Part shown: positions 41,351-50,446 of the stretch, one piece after another
Numbering within the stretch: the stretch's first letter is position 1
Layout of the letters: the number at the start of each line of letters is the position of its first letter
Assembly: GCF_020731355.1 (NCBI RefSeq)
Contig: NZ_JAJFZK010000007.1
Span: 248,001-312,000 of the forward strand
Direction: 5' to 3'
Length of the DNA stretch: 64,000 nt
Origin: Bacillus sp. REN16
Lineage (GTDB): Bacteria > Bacillota > Bacilli > Bacillales > Bacillaceae_L
Notes under the pieces: model-generated
Databases searched by the model: none
What the model was told of the DNA's origin: nothing
Seen by the model: the letters and a program-made list of their open reading frames with translations, nothing else
Position numbers and translations under genes: made by a program

Positions 41351-43309
41351 TTATTCAGCTGATTCTTCACCGTCAATCAAATAATTGTAATCTGAACGAA
41401 CAACCGGCTTAAAGCCTTCAGGTGTATAGAATCGCAACAAGTCCCCATTTACAACCTTATCAGATGTTGCTAATTTTTCTTCAACAATTTCTTGGAGCTT
41501 TTTCGCAGTATCTAGCTCGTCTTCTATAATTTCAGTACCAGTTGCTGAGTCATAAAACTTACCATCAATCGCAGAAATGGTCGGACTTACGAAATCACCA
41601 TTACGGAAAGGAACGACTTGATCATGTTGTTCAGACAATAAATCCGTTCCGAATTGAACGTAATCTTTTGTATCAATTCCAAGTAAGTGTAAAAGAGTTG
41701 GAAGAAGGTCGATTTGACCACCATATTGGTGTTGAACTCCACCCTCCATACCCGGAACACGGATAAACAATGGTACCCGTTGAAGGGAAGCATTATCAAA
41801 TGATGTAATTTCTTCTCTTTCTAAAACTTGCTTCATGGCTTTATTATGGTTTTCAGAAATACCATAATGGTCACCATACATAACGATAATCGAATTATCG
41901 TATAAACCTTTTTCTTTTAAATCATTGAAAAATTGCTCTAACGCCTCATCTGCATAACGTGCAGTTTGGAAATATCGATCAACGGAAACGTCACCTGTTG
42001 TATGAGGCGCAATCGTTGCATCCTCATCATCAATACGATATGGATAGTGATGCGTTACTGTAATAAATTTTGTATAAAATGGCTGTGGTAATGTTTCTAG
42101 TAAATCTGCCGATTGCTCATAAAATGGTTTATCCATTAATCCATATTCAGCTAAATCTTCTGGATTCATTTGATAATAACTTGAATCAAAGAAATGTTCA
42201 AATCCAAATGATTTATAGATTTCATTTCGGTTCCAGAAGCTTCCTGAGTTACCATGGAATACAGCAGACGTATATCCCTCTTGTCCAAGGATTGCTGGTG
42301 CTGATTGATATGTGTTCATACCTTTCGTTGTAAAAGCAGATCCCTGTGGAAGGCCATATAATGAGTTTTCAAGTATAAACTCCGCATCAGCTGTTTTACC
42401 TTGTGCAGTCTGATGAAAGAAATTATCAAAATAAAGTGTATTTTCATCCTTTGTTAATGAGTTAAGGAATGGTGTTACCTCTTCCCCATGCAGCTTGTAA
42501 TTGATTAAGAAATTTTGCATAGACTCAAGATGAAGATAAATCACGTTCATGCCCTTACCTGCCCCAAAATACGCAGGATTTGGTTCAGCATAGTTTGCTT
42601 TTGTATAGTTAATCACTTCAATACTGTCATTACTGTCCGCTAATGCTCTTTGTGTTGAAGCCTTTGTACTTTGCACAGCATCATAAATCGTATAGTTGTA
42701 CATACCTAAATATTTCACAATATAGTGGCGGTCAAATCCACGTGTTAAAAGCTGTGGACGATCGGCCTCTGCAAGAGTAAGGTTAACAGCTGAAATTAAG
42801 ATCGCAAAAGCAAATAATGCAGCTACTTTTATACCTCTCACGCTTGTTGCCGTTTCAACCTTCACGACTTTGAATAATACTAGTCCCAGTAAAACAATAA
42901 AGTCAACAAAGAACAAGAAATCATATGGTTTTAAAAGTGAAGTAACACTTCCGCTCACATCACCAAAGTTTTGAGTTTGGAACAAAGTTGGTAATGTAAT
43001 AAAGTCACTAAAGAATCGGTAATATAAAATATTTGCGTATAAAAGGAAAGACATTAGAAAATAGATAATAAGAAGTCTTCTGTATCTCTTTTTCTCTTTA
43101 CCTAAAAATGCAAAACCTAAAAAGAATAATGCCGATCCAAGTGGATTCAATAATAATAGAAAGGTCTGTAATGTATTATCAATATTTAAGTTAAACTCAG
43201 TTGATTGCGAAATATATGTTTTTAACCATAGGAATACCACCGCTAATAAATAAAAGCCAAAAAAGCCAGTGAAGATATTTTGACTACGTTTTAGAATGTT
43301 CTTTTTCAT
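41351..43309 (-). CDS. ltaS: Lipoteichoic acid synthase LtaS
   Basis: Polymerises the glycerol-phosphate chain of lipoteichoic acid from phosphatidylglycerol on the outer membrane face. It has about 652 residues: five N-terminal helices, a linker with an ALADS signal-peptidase-type site, and an extracellular sulfatase-fold domain. The catalytic threonine lies in FFHQTAQGKTADAEF (near residue 300), with metal and substrate residues in FHGNSGSFWNRNEIY and MYGDHYGISENHN. The ATG at 43309 follows AGGTG; a GTG three codons earlier is less well placed. It is monocistronic. Confidence 0.95.
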   Translation of the reverse strand: MKKNILKRSQNIFTGFFGFYLLAVVFLWLKTYISQSTEFNLNIDNTLQTFLLLLNPLGSALFFLGFAFLGKEKKRYRRLLIIYFLMSFLLYANILYYRFFSDFITLPTLFQTQNFGDVSGSVTSLLKPYDFLFFVDFIVLLGLVLFKVVKVETATSVRGIKVAALFAFAILISAVNLTLAEADRPQLLTRGFDRHYIVKYLGMYNYTIYDAVQSTKASTQRALADSNDSIEVINYTKANYAEPNPAYFGAGKGMNVIYLHLESMQNFLINYKLHGEEVTPFLNSLTKDENTLYFDNFFHQTAQGKTADAEFILENSLYGLPQGSAFTTKGMNTYQSAPAILGQEGYTSAVFHGNSGSFWNRNEIYKSFGFEHFFDSSYYQMNPEDLAEYGLMDKPFYEQSADLLETLPQPFYTKFITVTHHYPYRIDDEDATIAPHTTGDVSVDRYFQTARYADEALEQFFNDLKEKGLYDNSIIVMYGDHYGISENHNKAMKQVLEREEITSFDNASLQRVPLFIRVPGMEGGVQHQYGGQIDLLPTLLHLLGIDTKDYVQFGTDLLSEQHDQVVPFRNGDFVSPTISAIDGKFYDSATGTEIIEDELDTAKKLQEIVEEKLATSDKVVNGDLLRFYTPEGFKPVVRSDYNYLIDGEESAE

Positions 43310-43681
43310 TGATTGCACCTACCTTCAATCTAAACAAGAATTAGTTTTAAGAACCAAAATCCTAAAAACTATTTTACCAATCAAATATGAACAAATTATT
43401 AACATGCTTAATAAAATTTACATTTGCGATACATTCACTTACTTTACTACGATTATTTGAAAAGTCAAGAGATCTGGAAAACCCCGAAATTTTCTTTCAA
43501 CTTTTGAAATCCTTTACATCATTGCCTGTACAATGTTTCACAAATATTTATAAATACGATATTTTTTTCTAATTTATGACAACTTTATTTTCTAAAATAA
43601 ACAAAAGCCAAGACGAAACAATGAGTTTCAATTATACTACTATAATAGGAACAAACTTAATTGGAAAGGGCTTAAGGAACT
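43310..43681. other. Non-coding divergent intergenic region with a candidate SigA promoter for ltaS
   Basis: The 372-base gap has only short open frames without ribosome sites. On the minus strand TTGACT and TAAAGT are separated by 16 bases (43442-43469), about 130 bases before ltaS. On the plus strand TATAAT at 43641 may be the -10 box of the metallophosphoesterase gene; no clear -35 is seen. Nothing else is recognised. Confidence 0.4.
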
Positions 43682-44758
43682 ATGTTTATTCTTGCGATTC
43701 TCCTATTTCTTTTGCTTTATTGTGGGATGAGTTTCTTTTTTGGGTATATGGGATGGGTTTGGCTTAAACATTCATTTAATTTTCGACAAAAAAAGACATA
43801 CATAACAGTCGTTCTCATTTTCTCGTTAACCATTATTGTTGGTTTTGCTGCTTCATCTGCAATCCTTCAGACTATTGGTTATTTTTGGTTGATTTTATCA
43901 GGATTTGGACTCATTCTTTTACCGATTGCAACCCTATTATTCTTTCTATTAAAAAGGAAAGGCATTCGAATGATTGGATTTGGGGTAATCAGTTTGTACA
44001 TCTTAATCTTCAGTTTCGGGACTTTCTATGCATGGAGTCCAGTATTGAAAACCTATGATATATCAATCGACAAAAATGTCGAACGAAATGATCTAAAAAT
44101 AGTAATGGCATCTGATTTCCATCTAGGGAACATTGTAGGCAAAAAACACCTTGAAAAATTTGTCCATTTAATAGAAGAAACTCGACCTGACATTGTGTTA
44201 CTTCCCGGCGATCTCATTGATGATCACATTGATCCCTTTTTAAAAGGGAACATGGGTGAAACTCTGAAAAAAATTGATGCACCGCTTGGGGTCTACGCCA
44301 CCCTCGGAAATCATGATTACTATGGAAGTGATAATGAAAAAATTGTCGAAGAAATAGAGAAACTAGGTATTGAGGTTTTAACAGATGAAGTGACCATGAT
44401 TGAAAATGACTTCTTTATAATAGGAAGAAATGATGATACAGATAAAAATCGTGACGATATAGAGAGTCTTGTTTCTTCACTTGATTCCGCAAAACCGATG
44501 ATTATGCTAGACCATCAACCGAATCAATTAGACGCAGCCTTAGGTAACGGAATCGACTTAATTCTGTCAGGGCATACCCATCGCGGACAGATTTTTCCCG
44601 GGAACCTGATTACCGGTATGCTGTATGAAAATGATTATGGCCTATTGAAAAAAGGAAATTTACATTCAATCGTATCTTCTGGTTTTGGAACTTGGGGACC
44701 TCCGCTAAGACTCGGCTCAAGGTCTGAGGTTGTCACTATAAATGTAAGCTTTCAATAA
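43682..44758 (+). CDS. Membrane-anchored metallophosphoesterase
   Basis: 358 residues: four N-terminal hydrophobic segments (about 1-125), then a calcineurin-type phosphoesterase domain. All metal-ligand motifs are present: ASDFHLGN, LPGDLIDD, LGNHDYYG, LDHQPN and SGHTHRGQ. The layout resembles the YkuE/YaeI branch of membrane-associated enzymes, some of which hydrolyse lipid or UDP-sugar pyrophosphates; the substrate here is unknown. It is divergent from ltaS, a weak hint at an envelope role. TAAGGA lies close to the ATG. Confidence 0.88.
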   Translation: MFILAILLFLLLYCGMSFFFGYMGWVWLKHSFNFRQKKTYITVVLIFSLTIIVGFAASSAILQTIGYFWLILSGFGLILLPIATLLFFLLKRKGIRMIGFGVISLYILIFSFGTFYAWSPVLKTYDISIDKNVERNDLKIVMASDFHLGNIVGKKHLEKFVHLIEETRPDIVLLPGDLIDDHIDPFLKGNMGETLKKIDAPLGVYATLGNHDYYGSDNEKIVEEIEKLGIEVLTDEVTMIENDFFIIGRNDDTDKNRDDIESLVSSLDSAKPMIMLDHQPNQLDAALGNGIDLILSGHTHRGQIFPGNLITGMLYENDYGLLKKGNLHSIVSSGFGTWGPPLRLGSRSEVVTINVSFQ

Positions 44759-44763
44759 AAAAA

Positions 44764-44797
44764 GCATTACCTCCGTGTATTACAGAAGTAATGCTTA
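44764..44797 (-). terminator. Hairpin with T-tract on the minus strand only
   Basis: GCATTAC pairs with GTAATGC right after the metallophosphoesterase stop. The T-tract is on the minus strand, although no minus-strand gene is near. On the plus strand the stem could still end the transcript or protect its 3' end. Confidence 0.35.
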
Positions 44798-44860
44798 GTA
44801 GAGTGTCAACCTATTATTTGCTACTATTAAACCAACCAGATAAAATGTGAGGTACAAATT

Positions 44861-45400
44861 ATGGATATTGGTGCAAAAATTCGTTCGATACGAAATCGAA
44901 AAAAAATAACCATTGCCCAAATGTGTGAAGGTACTGGCCTATCAAAGGGCTTTATCAGCAATGTTGAAAACAACAATACATCCCCTTCCATTAACACTTT
45001 AAAAGCAATTTCAGATTTTCTAGAGGTACCGCTTCCCTACCTCTTACTAGAAAAGAAAGAACATATGCGAGTGGTTCGTAAGGATGCACGTAAAATAACG
45101 ACTTTTAATCATTTGCAAGTGGAGCATCTCACTTCAAAAGGGGGGTTGCGAATGATGATAGTCGAATGTCCACCTGGTACATCAATGGGTGAACCGAACG
45201 CCCATGAAGGCGAAGAATGCCATTTGGTCTTACAGGGTAAAATCCTTGCTGAACAAGGCGATGATTCCATCATCGTCGAAGAAGGTGACTCCTTTAGTTG
45301 GAATGCCAGTGTCCCCCATTTTGTAAAAAATATAGGAGATACAAAAGCCGTCATATTAATCTCCGTGTATTCTGATTCAGAATCGGACGAAATTTTATAG
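44861..45400 (+). CDS. XRE-type transcriptional regulator with C-terminal cupin domain
   Basis: 179 residues. A helix-turn-helix occupies residues 1-60 (IAQMCEGTGLSKGFISNVENNNTSPSINTLKAISDFL). A small cupin sensor domain spans about 95-175 (AHEGEECHLVLQGKILAEQGDDSIIVEEGDSFSWNASVPHFVKN). This layout is found in regulators such as PuuR- and SinR-like cupin proteins, which bind a small ligand. The target genes and ligand are not evident from the context. A terminator follows. Confidence 0.9.
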   Translation: MDIGAKIRSIRNRKKITIAQMCEGTGLSKGFISNVENNNTSPSINTLKAISDFLEVPLPYLLLEKKEHMRVVRKDARKITTFNHLQVEHLTSKGGLRMMIVECPPGTSMGEPNAHEGEECHLVLQGKILAEQGDDSIIVEEGDSFSWNASVPHFVKNIGDTKAVILISVYSDSESDEIL

Positions 45401-45406
45401 ATTCTG

Positions 45407-45431
45407 GCCTGCGAATATCGCAGGCTTTTTT
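45407..45431 (+). terminator. Terminator of the XRE-cupin gene
   Basis: GCCTGCG pairs with CGCAGGC around AATAT, followed by six T residues. Confidence 0.9.
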
Positions 45432-45471
45432 ATTGTTTAAATCTTGTTCGGATACAAATACTAAAAAAGCT

Positions 45472-45546
45472 TTGACATCGGTTTAAAAATCATGTACATT
45501 ATCTAATGTACGAACATTATTAAATAACAACGAAAATAATATTCGG
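45472..45546 (+). promoter_or_regulatory. guaC promoter and paired PurR-type boxes
   Basis: TTGACA (45472) and TACATT (45495) are 17 bases apart, a good SigA promoter. Just downstream, CGAACATT (45511) and an inverted CCGAATAT (rc of 45539-45546) resemble the two opposed PurBoxes bound by Bacillus PurR. guaC is a PurR target in B. subtilis, so purine control here is likely. Confidence 0.65.
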
Positions 45547-45564
45547 TTTTAGGAGTGTTTTTAA

Positions 45565-46548
45565 ATGGATAATGTATTTGATTACGAAGATATTCAGTTA
45601 ATACCTGCAAAATGTATTGTAAACAGTCGTTCAGAGTGTGACACAACAGTGGAATTTGGTGGCCACACATTTAAACTTCCGGTTGTTCCAGCAAACATGC
45701 AGACTATAATAGATGAAAAAATCGCTTTGTTTTTAGCTGAAAATGGCTATTTCTATATCATGCACCGTTTCAATCCAGAAAAACGTGTAGACTTTATTAA
45801 AGATATGCATTCTCGTGGTTTAATTGCTTCAATAAGTGTTGGTGTGAAGCCTGAGGAATACACATTCGTCGAACAGCTTGCTGAAGAGAACCTTGTACCA
45901 GAATACATCACAATTGATATCGCGCATGGTCATTCAAACTCAGTTATTGAAATGATTAAGCATATTAAGGCGCATCTGCCAAAAAGTTTTGTCATTGCTG
46001 GTAACGTTGGTACACCAGAAGCAGTAAGAGAATTGGAAAATGCAGGAGCAGACGCAACGAAGGTTGGGATTGGACCTGGTAAGGTTTGTATCACCAAAAT
46101 CAAAACTGGTTTCGGAACTGGCGGCTGGCAGCTGGCTGCACTTCGCTGGTGTGCAAAGGCTGCAACTAAGCCTGTCATTGCAGATGGTGGTATCCGCACT
46201 CACGGTGATATCGCGAAATCCGTACGCTTCGGCGCGAAAATGGTGATGATCGGTTCCCTCTTCGCTGGACATGAAGAATCACCTGGTGAAACAAAAGAAG
46301 TGGAAGGTAAACTTGTGAAAGAATATTTCGGCTCAGCTTCAGAGTTCCAAAAAGGTGAAAAGAAGAACGTAGAAGGCAAGAAAATCTATGTTGAGCACAA
46401 AGGCTCATTAAAAGATACATTAAAAGAAATGGAACAAGACCTACAATCTGCTATCTCTTATTCAGGTGGAAACAAATTAGATTCCATCCGCCACGTTGAT
46501 TATGTAGTTGTTAAAAACTCAATCTTCAACGGAGATCGCATCTATTAA
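45565..46548 (+). CDS. guaC: GMP reductase
   Basis: Converts GMP to IMP with NADPH and ammonia release, balancing purine pools. It has 327 residues, as in B. subtilis GuaC (326). The catalytic loop is [17 protein letters not shown] with the active cysteine, and the phosphate-binding segments [32 protein letters not shown] are intact. No CBS domains are present, which separates it from IMP dehydrogenase. It is monocistronic, with PurR-type boxes upstream and a terminator downstream. TTTAGGAGTG precedes the ATG. Confidence 0.96.
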   Translation: MDNVFDYEDIQLIPAKCIVNSRSECDTTVEFGGHTFKLPVVPANMQTIIDEKIALFLAENGYFYIMHRFNPEKRVDFIKDMHSRGLIASISVGVKPEEYTFVEQLAEENLVPEYITIDIAHGHSNSVIEMIKHIKAHLPKSFVIAGNVGTPEAVRELENAGADATKVGIGPGKVCITKIKTGFGTGGWQLAALRWCAKAATKPVIADGGIRTHGDIAKSVRFGAKMVMIGSLFAGHEESPGETKEVEGKLVKEYFGSASEFQKGEKKNVEGKKIYVEHKGSLKDTLKEMEQDLQSAISYSGGNKLDSIRHVDYVVVKNSIFNGDRIY

Positions 46549-46552
46549 TAGG

Positions 46553-46585
46553 AAAAGGATGAGCTTAAACGGGCTCATCCTTTTA
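46553..46585 (+). terminator. Terminator of guaC
   Basis: AAAAGGATGAGC pairs with GGCTCATCCTTTT around TTAAAC, ending in TTTT. Confidence 0.85.
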
Positions 46586-46703
46586 TATTTGCATTTCCCA
46601 TTTTCTCTAAGCACTTGCCATAAATATATCTAAAAATAAAGCCTTTCATTTATAACATTTCATATGTATCTTTAAAGTAATAAGTTTACAAGGAGTGTTT
46701 TTA

Positions 46704-46949
46704 ATGTTTATTAAGCTTACGAAAGAACAACAGCAAATGATGATTTCCGAAATACAGGAATTTTTCACACTTGAAAGAGAGGAGGAAATCAGTGAGTTTG
46801 CGGCAGAACAAGTCTTACATTTTGTGAAAGAAAAACTAGCTCCACATATCTACAATGCTGCCGTCCATGATGTTAAAGCAGTAGTTGATCAACAATTTGC
46901 CTCTCTTGATGACGAAATTTTAACGCTTGAAAGACCTATTAGAAAGTAG
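46704..46949 (+). CDS. DUF2164 family protein
   Basis: An 81-residue soluble protein with the DUF2164 pattern: KLTKEQQQMMISEIQEFFTLEREEEISEFAAEQVLHFVKEKLAPHIYNAAVHDVK. The role of the family is unknown. AAGGAG lies ten bases before the ATG at 46704; an in-frame GTG at 46695 is too close to it. It may be co-transcribed with the 55-residue gene that follows. Confidence 0.88.
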   Translation: MFIKLTKEQQQMMISEIQEFFTLEREEEISEFAAEQVLHFVKEKLAPHIYNAAVHDVKAVVDQQFASLDDEILTLERPIRK

Positions 46950-46998
46950 AGTATGTTTGGGTTAAGTTGCTTACACTACCACTAAGGAGTGAATGCAA

Positions 46999-47166
46999 AT
47001 GACAAAAGACAAATCCAATCCTTTTGAGCCAGATGATACATATGATGGCGTTTTTAAGTCTGAGATGGAAGTTGATTCAGATGTTAACGAAGACATGAAT
47101 CGTGAAAGATTGCTCGATGACTCGGCTGAAGCTTTTATTCGCTCGAAAAAAAATCTACCTAAATAG
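46999..47166 (+). CDS. Small acidic hypothetical protein, 55 residues
   Basis: ATG at 46999, nine bases after AAGGAG, encodes a protein starting MTKDKSNPFEPDDTYDGVFK and ending in a basic RSKKNLPK tail. It is acidic in the middle and has no membrane segment. The ribosome site and the collinear neighbours on both sides support it. No family is recognised. Confidence 0.65.
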   Translation: MTKDKSNPFEPDDTYDGVFKSEMEVDSDVNEDMNRERLLDDSAEAFIRSKKNLPK

Positions 47167-47275
47167 TTCTATTTAAAAGATAAGAATCCTCCTTAAAGTT
47201 GAAAATCCAAGAAAAATGGATAATTACAACTCAGCCGTAAAAGCTACAAATAGACTAAAGATTAGGGGGATTGAT

Positions 47276-47452
47276 ATGTTTAGTAGAGCTACGAAAATCA
47301 CAACACTGTTTTGGATTGCAATCTTAGGAGTTATTTTAACGACCATCTATACAATTGTGATTATGATTCAAGCTAGTAGAACCATGAAGATGATCCGGTA
47401 TATTTATAATCAAAATAAAAAGCGCAATGGTCATGAAAATCGCGGGGAATGA
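47276..47452 (+). CDS. Small single-helix membrane protein, 58 residues
   Basis: One hydrophobic helix (about 8-32: TLFWIAILGVILTTIYTIVIMI) is followed by a basic cytoplasmic tail rich in Lys, Arg and Asn. GGGGGA lies six bases before the ATG at 47276; the frame continues upstream to 47216 without a start signal. A strong terminator follows. The function is unknown. Confidence 0.7.
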   Translation: MFSRATKITTLFWIAILGVILTTIYTIVIMIQASRTMKMIRYIYNQNKKRNGHENRGE

Positions 47453-47465
47453 CCCCCGCGTTTTT
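47441..47465 (+). terminator. Terminator of the 58-residue membrane protein gene
   Basis: CGCGGGG pairs with CCCCGCG around AATGAC, followed by five T residues; the stem begins inside the last codons of the gene. Confidence 0.9.
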
Positions 47466-47646
47466 CTATTTGGTCTCAATTTTAAAAGTTAGTCCCTTTT
47501 CCGCAAGAGCTTTCCTAATCTCGTTAATCGCAGTTGGTCCCACTCCATGTAAAGCTAACACTTCTTTTTCAGTAAACTTGGAGAACTGATCTAGCTTAAC
47601 ATACCCTCCCCATTCTAAGCCCGCATGCCGGTTTACTTAATTTCAA
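47466..47646 (-). pseudogene. Frameshifted RNA polymerase alpha-CTD-like (helix-hairpin-helix) small gene
   Basis: Two minus-strand frames together spell a family of short HhH proteins. The first reads KLSKPACGLRMG from a TTG at 47646 and then runs into a stop. The second continues GGYVKLDQFSKFTEKEVLALHGVGPTAINEIRKALAEKGLTF to the TAG at 47466. The intact family reads LSKPAxRALxxAGYxxLxQL before the hairpin, so a net shift of one base in a G-rich stretch near 47610 has broken the frame. A sequencing or assembly error in that G-run is the alternative. Confidence 0.6.
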
Positions 47647-47776
47647 CTCATTAAATTTGAGTTACAAAACATTCTCTCCTTTTTTCATCCATTTACTTTA
47701 TTCATATTCTCTGCCTAACTGCATCTAAACTTGAAGTTTTACAAGTTTGCCTACAGTCTGACTTTTTTCTAATATT

Positions 47777-48835
47777 TCATGAGGCTTTCTCTTTTTTCTG
47801 CAATAAAACGGCTGCGATGACGATCACGCCTTTAAATGCTTCTCTTAAAAACGGAGGTACCCCGAAGAGATTAAGTAAATTATTCATAACGGCAATTATG
47901 AGCATACCGTAGACAGTTCCAAGGATGAAACCTCTTCCCCCCATCATATTTGTTCCTCCAACAACTGCTGCAGCAATTGCATCCATTTCCATTCCTCTTC
48001 CTGCATTCGAAAAGTCCATTGATCCAATTCGTGAAACCTGAATAATGGCTGCAATGGAAACGAGCAGTCCCATCAACGCATATACGCGCAGCTTAACTTT
48101 TTCCACATTAATACCTGAAAGCTTTGCAGCTCGTTCATTTGATCCAACCGCAATGATATGCCTGCCAAATGTGGTTCTTTTCGATACATAGTAAAGTATA
48201 TAGGCAATGACCGCCCAATAAATAATTGGCATAATCATGTAATTTCCAATTTTAAAGCTTGCAATCTGTAAAAATTCTACTGGTATAGTAGGATTATACC
48301 CTTGCATAAAATGCTGAGTAACACTTCTAAAAATCATCATGGCTCCTAATGTAGCAATAAATGGGGGAACATTCCCCTTGGTAATGCTAACTCCAATCAG
48401 TGAACCCAGAAGATATCCTGCTAATAATACGAAAAGAATCGTGATGATAAATGCCGGCACACCAGTTATTCCTATTATCCCCAAGAACCCTTTTGTACCC
48501 GTATCTAGCAGCATCATCGAGAACGCACCCGTGACAACTAAGGTAGAACCTACTGCTAAATCAATTCCACCTGTCATAATTACGAAGGTCATCCCAAGAG
48601 CAACAATAGCTGTACCAGCATTGTTCCGTAAAATATTTATCCAGTTGTTAGTCCATGATTGAAACCATTCCCCAAACGAATTGTAGTCAAAACCTAGAAC
48701 CAATGTTTGTAAAATAATCATAATAATTAATGCAATTGCAATACTGAACAAGGGATCGTTTGACCATTTATATGTAAACCATTCAAAGAAATTTTTCTTA
48801 TTTTTTATCGTTGGCTGATCTATACTTGGCTTCAT
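47777..48835 (-). CDS. RbsC-type sugar ABC transporter permease
   Basis: 352 residues and about ten membrane segments, with the family stretch MTGGIDLAVGSTLVVTGAFSMMLL and the coupling region VGSNERAAKLSGINVEKVKLRVYALMGLL. It is the last gene of a minus-strand sugar cluster and partner of the RbsA-type ATPase encoded 18 bases upstream. The N-terminal 45 residues are a basic cytoplasmic extension. The substrate is not ribose by context; a less common sugar or cyclitol is more likely. Confidence 0.9.
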   Translation of the reverse strand: MKPSIDQPTIKNKKNFFEWFTYKWSNDPLFSIAIALIIMIILQTLVLGFDYNSFGEWFQSWTNNWINILRNNAGTAIVALGMTFVIMTGGIDLAVGSTLVVTGAFSMMLLDTGTKGFLGIIGITGVPAFIITILFVLLAGYLLGSLIGVSITKGNVPPFIATLGAMMIFRSVTQHFMQGYNPTIPVEFLQIASFKIGNYMIMPIIYWAVIAYILYYVSKRTTFGRHIIAVGSNERAAKLSGINVEKVKLRVYALMGLLVSIAAIIQVSRIGSMDFSNAGRGMEMDAIAAAVVGGTNMMGGRGFILGTVYGMLIIAVMNNLLNLFGVPPFLREAFKGVIVIAAVLLQKKEKAS

Positions 48836-48852
48836 ACTTGCTTACACCTCCC

Positions 48853-50340
48853 TTAGGTTAAATCCCCACCAGTTGCAAGACTCATGATGGAATGCTCATT
48901 CATGTCTTCTCCAGCGACTTCTCCTTGAATTTTTCCATGGTACATGACGATTGCCCGGTCACAGACGCGAATAATTTCCTGCGCTTCACTGGAAAGAACG
49001 ACAACAGCAATATTTTCTTCAGCCAGTTTCAAGATAATATCATATATATCTTCTTTTGCACCTACGTCAACACCCTGGGTAGGATTGTCCAAAATCAGAA
49101 GTTTTGGGTTAGCTGCCAACCATTTCGCTAGGACAACCTTTTGTTGGTTACCTCCTGAGAGACTTGTGATACCATCTTTAAGCTCTCCCATTTTTAATCG
49201 TAATGCTTTCCTCTGCTTTTCAAAGATCTCCTGATGTTTTTTCGTATTGATCGTGCCATGTTTTGAAAATGTTGGCCATGTAACAATGGAGGCATTTTCT
49301 AAAATGTTCATATCCTTAATAATTGCATTTTCTTTACGATTTCTAGGAAGGTACGCAATTCCTTCCTTAATCGCTTTAGTAGTACTCGTTATTTTAACTT
49401 CTTTTCCATTTAGGACTATTTTTCCAGATGAAATTTGATTGGCTCCAAAAATAGATTGGAAAAGTTCACTTCTGCCGTCTCCTAGCAGTCCTGTAAAACC
49501 TACTATTTCACCAGCTCTTATTGAAAATCTAATATCCTTAAACATATTACCTGAAGTTAACCCTTCTACACGCAGAATCTCGTTTCCATGCCTCTTTTCC
49601 CTAACTAAAGACTCGGTTCTCACATCATATCCCACCATATAACGCGCAAGATCATTTGTTGTCACATCACTCACATTTCCTTCAGACACCAAGTTTCCAT
49701 CGCGTAGCACAAGATAACGATTGCAAATTTCCATAACTTCATTTAGTTTATGAGAGATAAAAATGATACCGACATTATGCTCCTTTAATGTTCTCATCAT
49801 TGCAAATACCCTTTCAATTTCCTGGTCAGTTAAAGAAGTGGTCGGTTCGTCCATAATAATGAAGGATGCATTTGCATTGATAGCCCGACATATTTCAATG
49901 ATTTGTTTATAAGAAGCATCAAGATCATGGACCAATTTATTCGGATCAAGATCAACGTTCATCTTTTTAAATATTTCTTTTGTTTCCTGATACATTTTTT
50001 CTAAATCCAGGCTCCCCCTTTTCGTTTTTAGCTCACGCCCGAGGAACATATTTCCATAAATTGGTAAATCATTGATTAAGTTCAGTTCCTGATGAATGAA
50101 GGCAATTCCTGCATCCTGAGATTGTGCTGGTGCTGCAAATTCCACTTCGTTCCCATCAATATTGATTGAGCCAGAATCCATTTGCAATACCCCACCCAAT
50201 ATGTTCATGAGTGTCGATTTCCCAGCGCCATTTTCTCCAAGCAATGCACAAATTTCACCGCCCTTTAAGGTAAATGAAACGTCCTTAAGTACATCATTGC
50301 TTCCAAAGGATTTTCGAATATGTGACATCTCAATTATCAT
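48853..50340 (-). CDS. RbsA-type sugar ABC transporter, duplicated ATPase
   Basis: 495 residues with two ATPase domains. The first has Walker A GENGAGKST and Walker B FIIMDEPTTSLTD. The second has the degenerate GLLGDGRSE loop typical of the family, signature LSGGNQQKV and LLILDNPTQGVDVG. It powers the permease encoded next. A hairpin at 50400-50422 separates it from the binding-protein gene and may lower its expression relative to that protein. Confidence 0.93.
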   Translation of the reverse strand: MIIEMSHIRKSFGSNDVLKDVSFTLKGGEICALLGENGAGKSTLMNILGGVLQMDSGSINIDGNEVEFAAPAQSQDAGIAFIHQELNLINDLPIYGNMFLGRELKTKRGSLDLEKMYQETKEIFKKMNVDLDPNKLVHDLDASYKQIIEICRAINANASFIIMDEPTTSLTDQEIERVFAMMRTLKEHNVGIIFISHKLNEVMEICNRYLVLRDGNLVSEGNVSDVTTNDLARYMVGYDVRTESLVREKRHGNEILRVEGLTSGNMFKDIRFSIRAGEIVGFTGLLGDGRSELFQSIFGANQISSGKIVLNGKEVKITSTTKAIKEGIAYLPRNRKENAIIKDMNILENASIVTWPTFSKHGTINTKKHQEIFEKQRKALRLKMGELKDGITSLSGGNQQKVVLAKWLAANPKLLILDNPTQGVDVGAKEDIYDIILKLAEENIAVVVLSSEAQEIIRVCDRAIVMYHGKIQGEVAGEDMNEHSIMSLATGGDLT

Positions 50341-50399
50341 GTAATCACTTCCAAACCTTTAATATCACTTACAACTCTCACAAAGAAGGTATAGAGAAA

Positions 50400-50422
50400 G
50401 GCTATGCATTTTAGCCATAGCC
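50400..50422 (-). terminator. Intercistronic hairpin between binding-protein and ATPase genes
   Basis: GGCTATG pairs with CATAGCC around an eight-base loop, with TTTCTCT after it on the minus strand. Such partial terminators or stabilisers are common after sugar-binding-protein genes. Confidence 0.5.
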
Positions 50423-50446
50423 CCCATGATTTATGAACACTAGTAC

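Noticed and set aside
43387-43767. Two plus-strand frames between ltaS and the metallophosphoesterase gene.
   Set aside because: No ribosome sites and no family resemblance; the second overlaps the true gene start in another frame.
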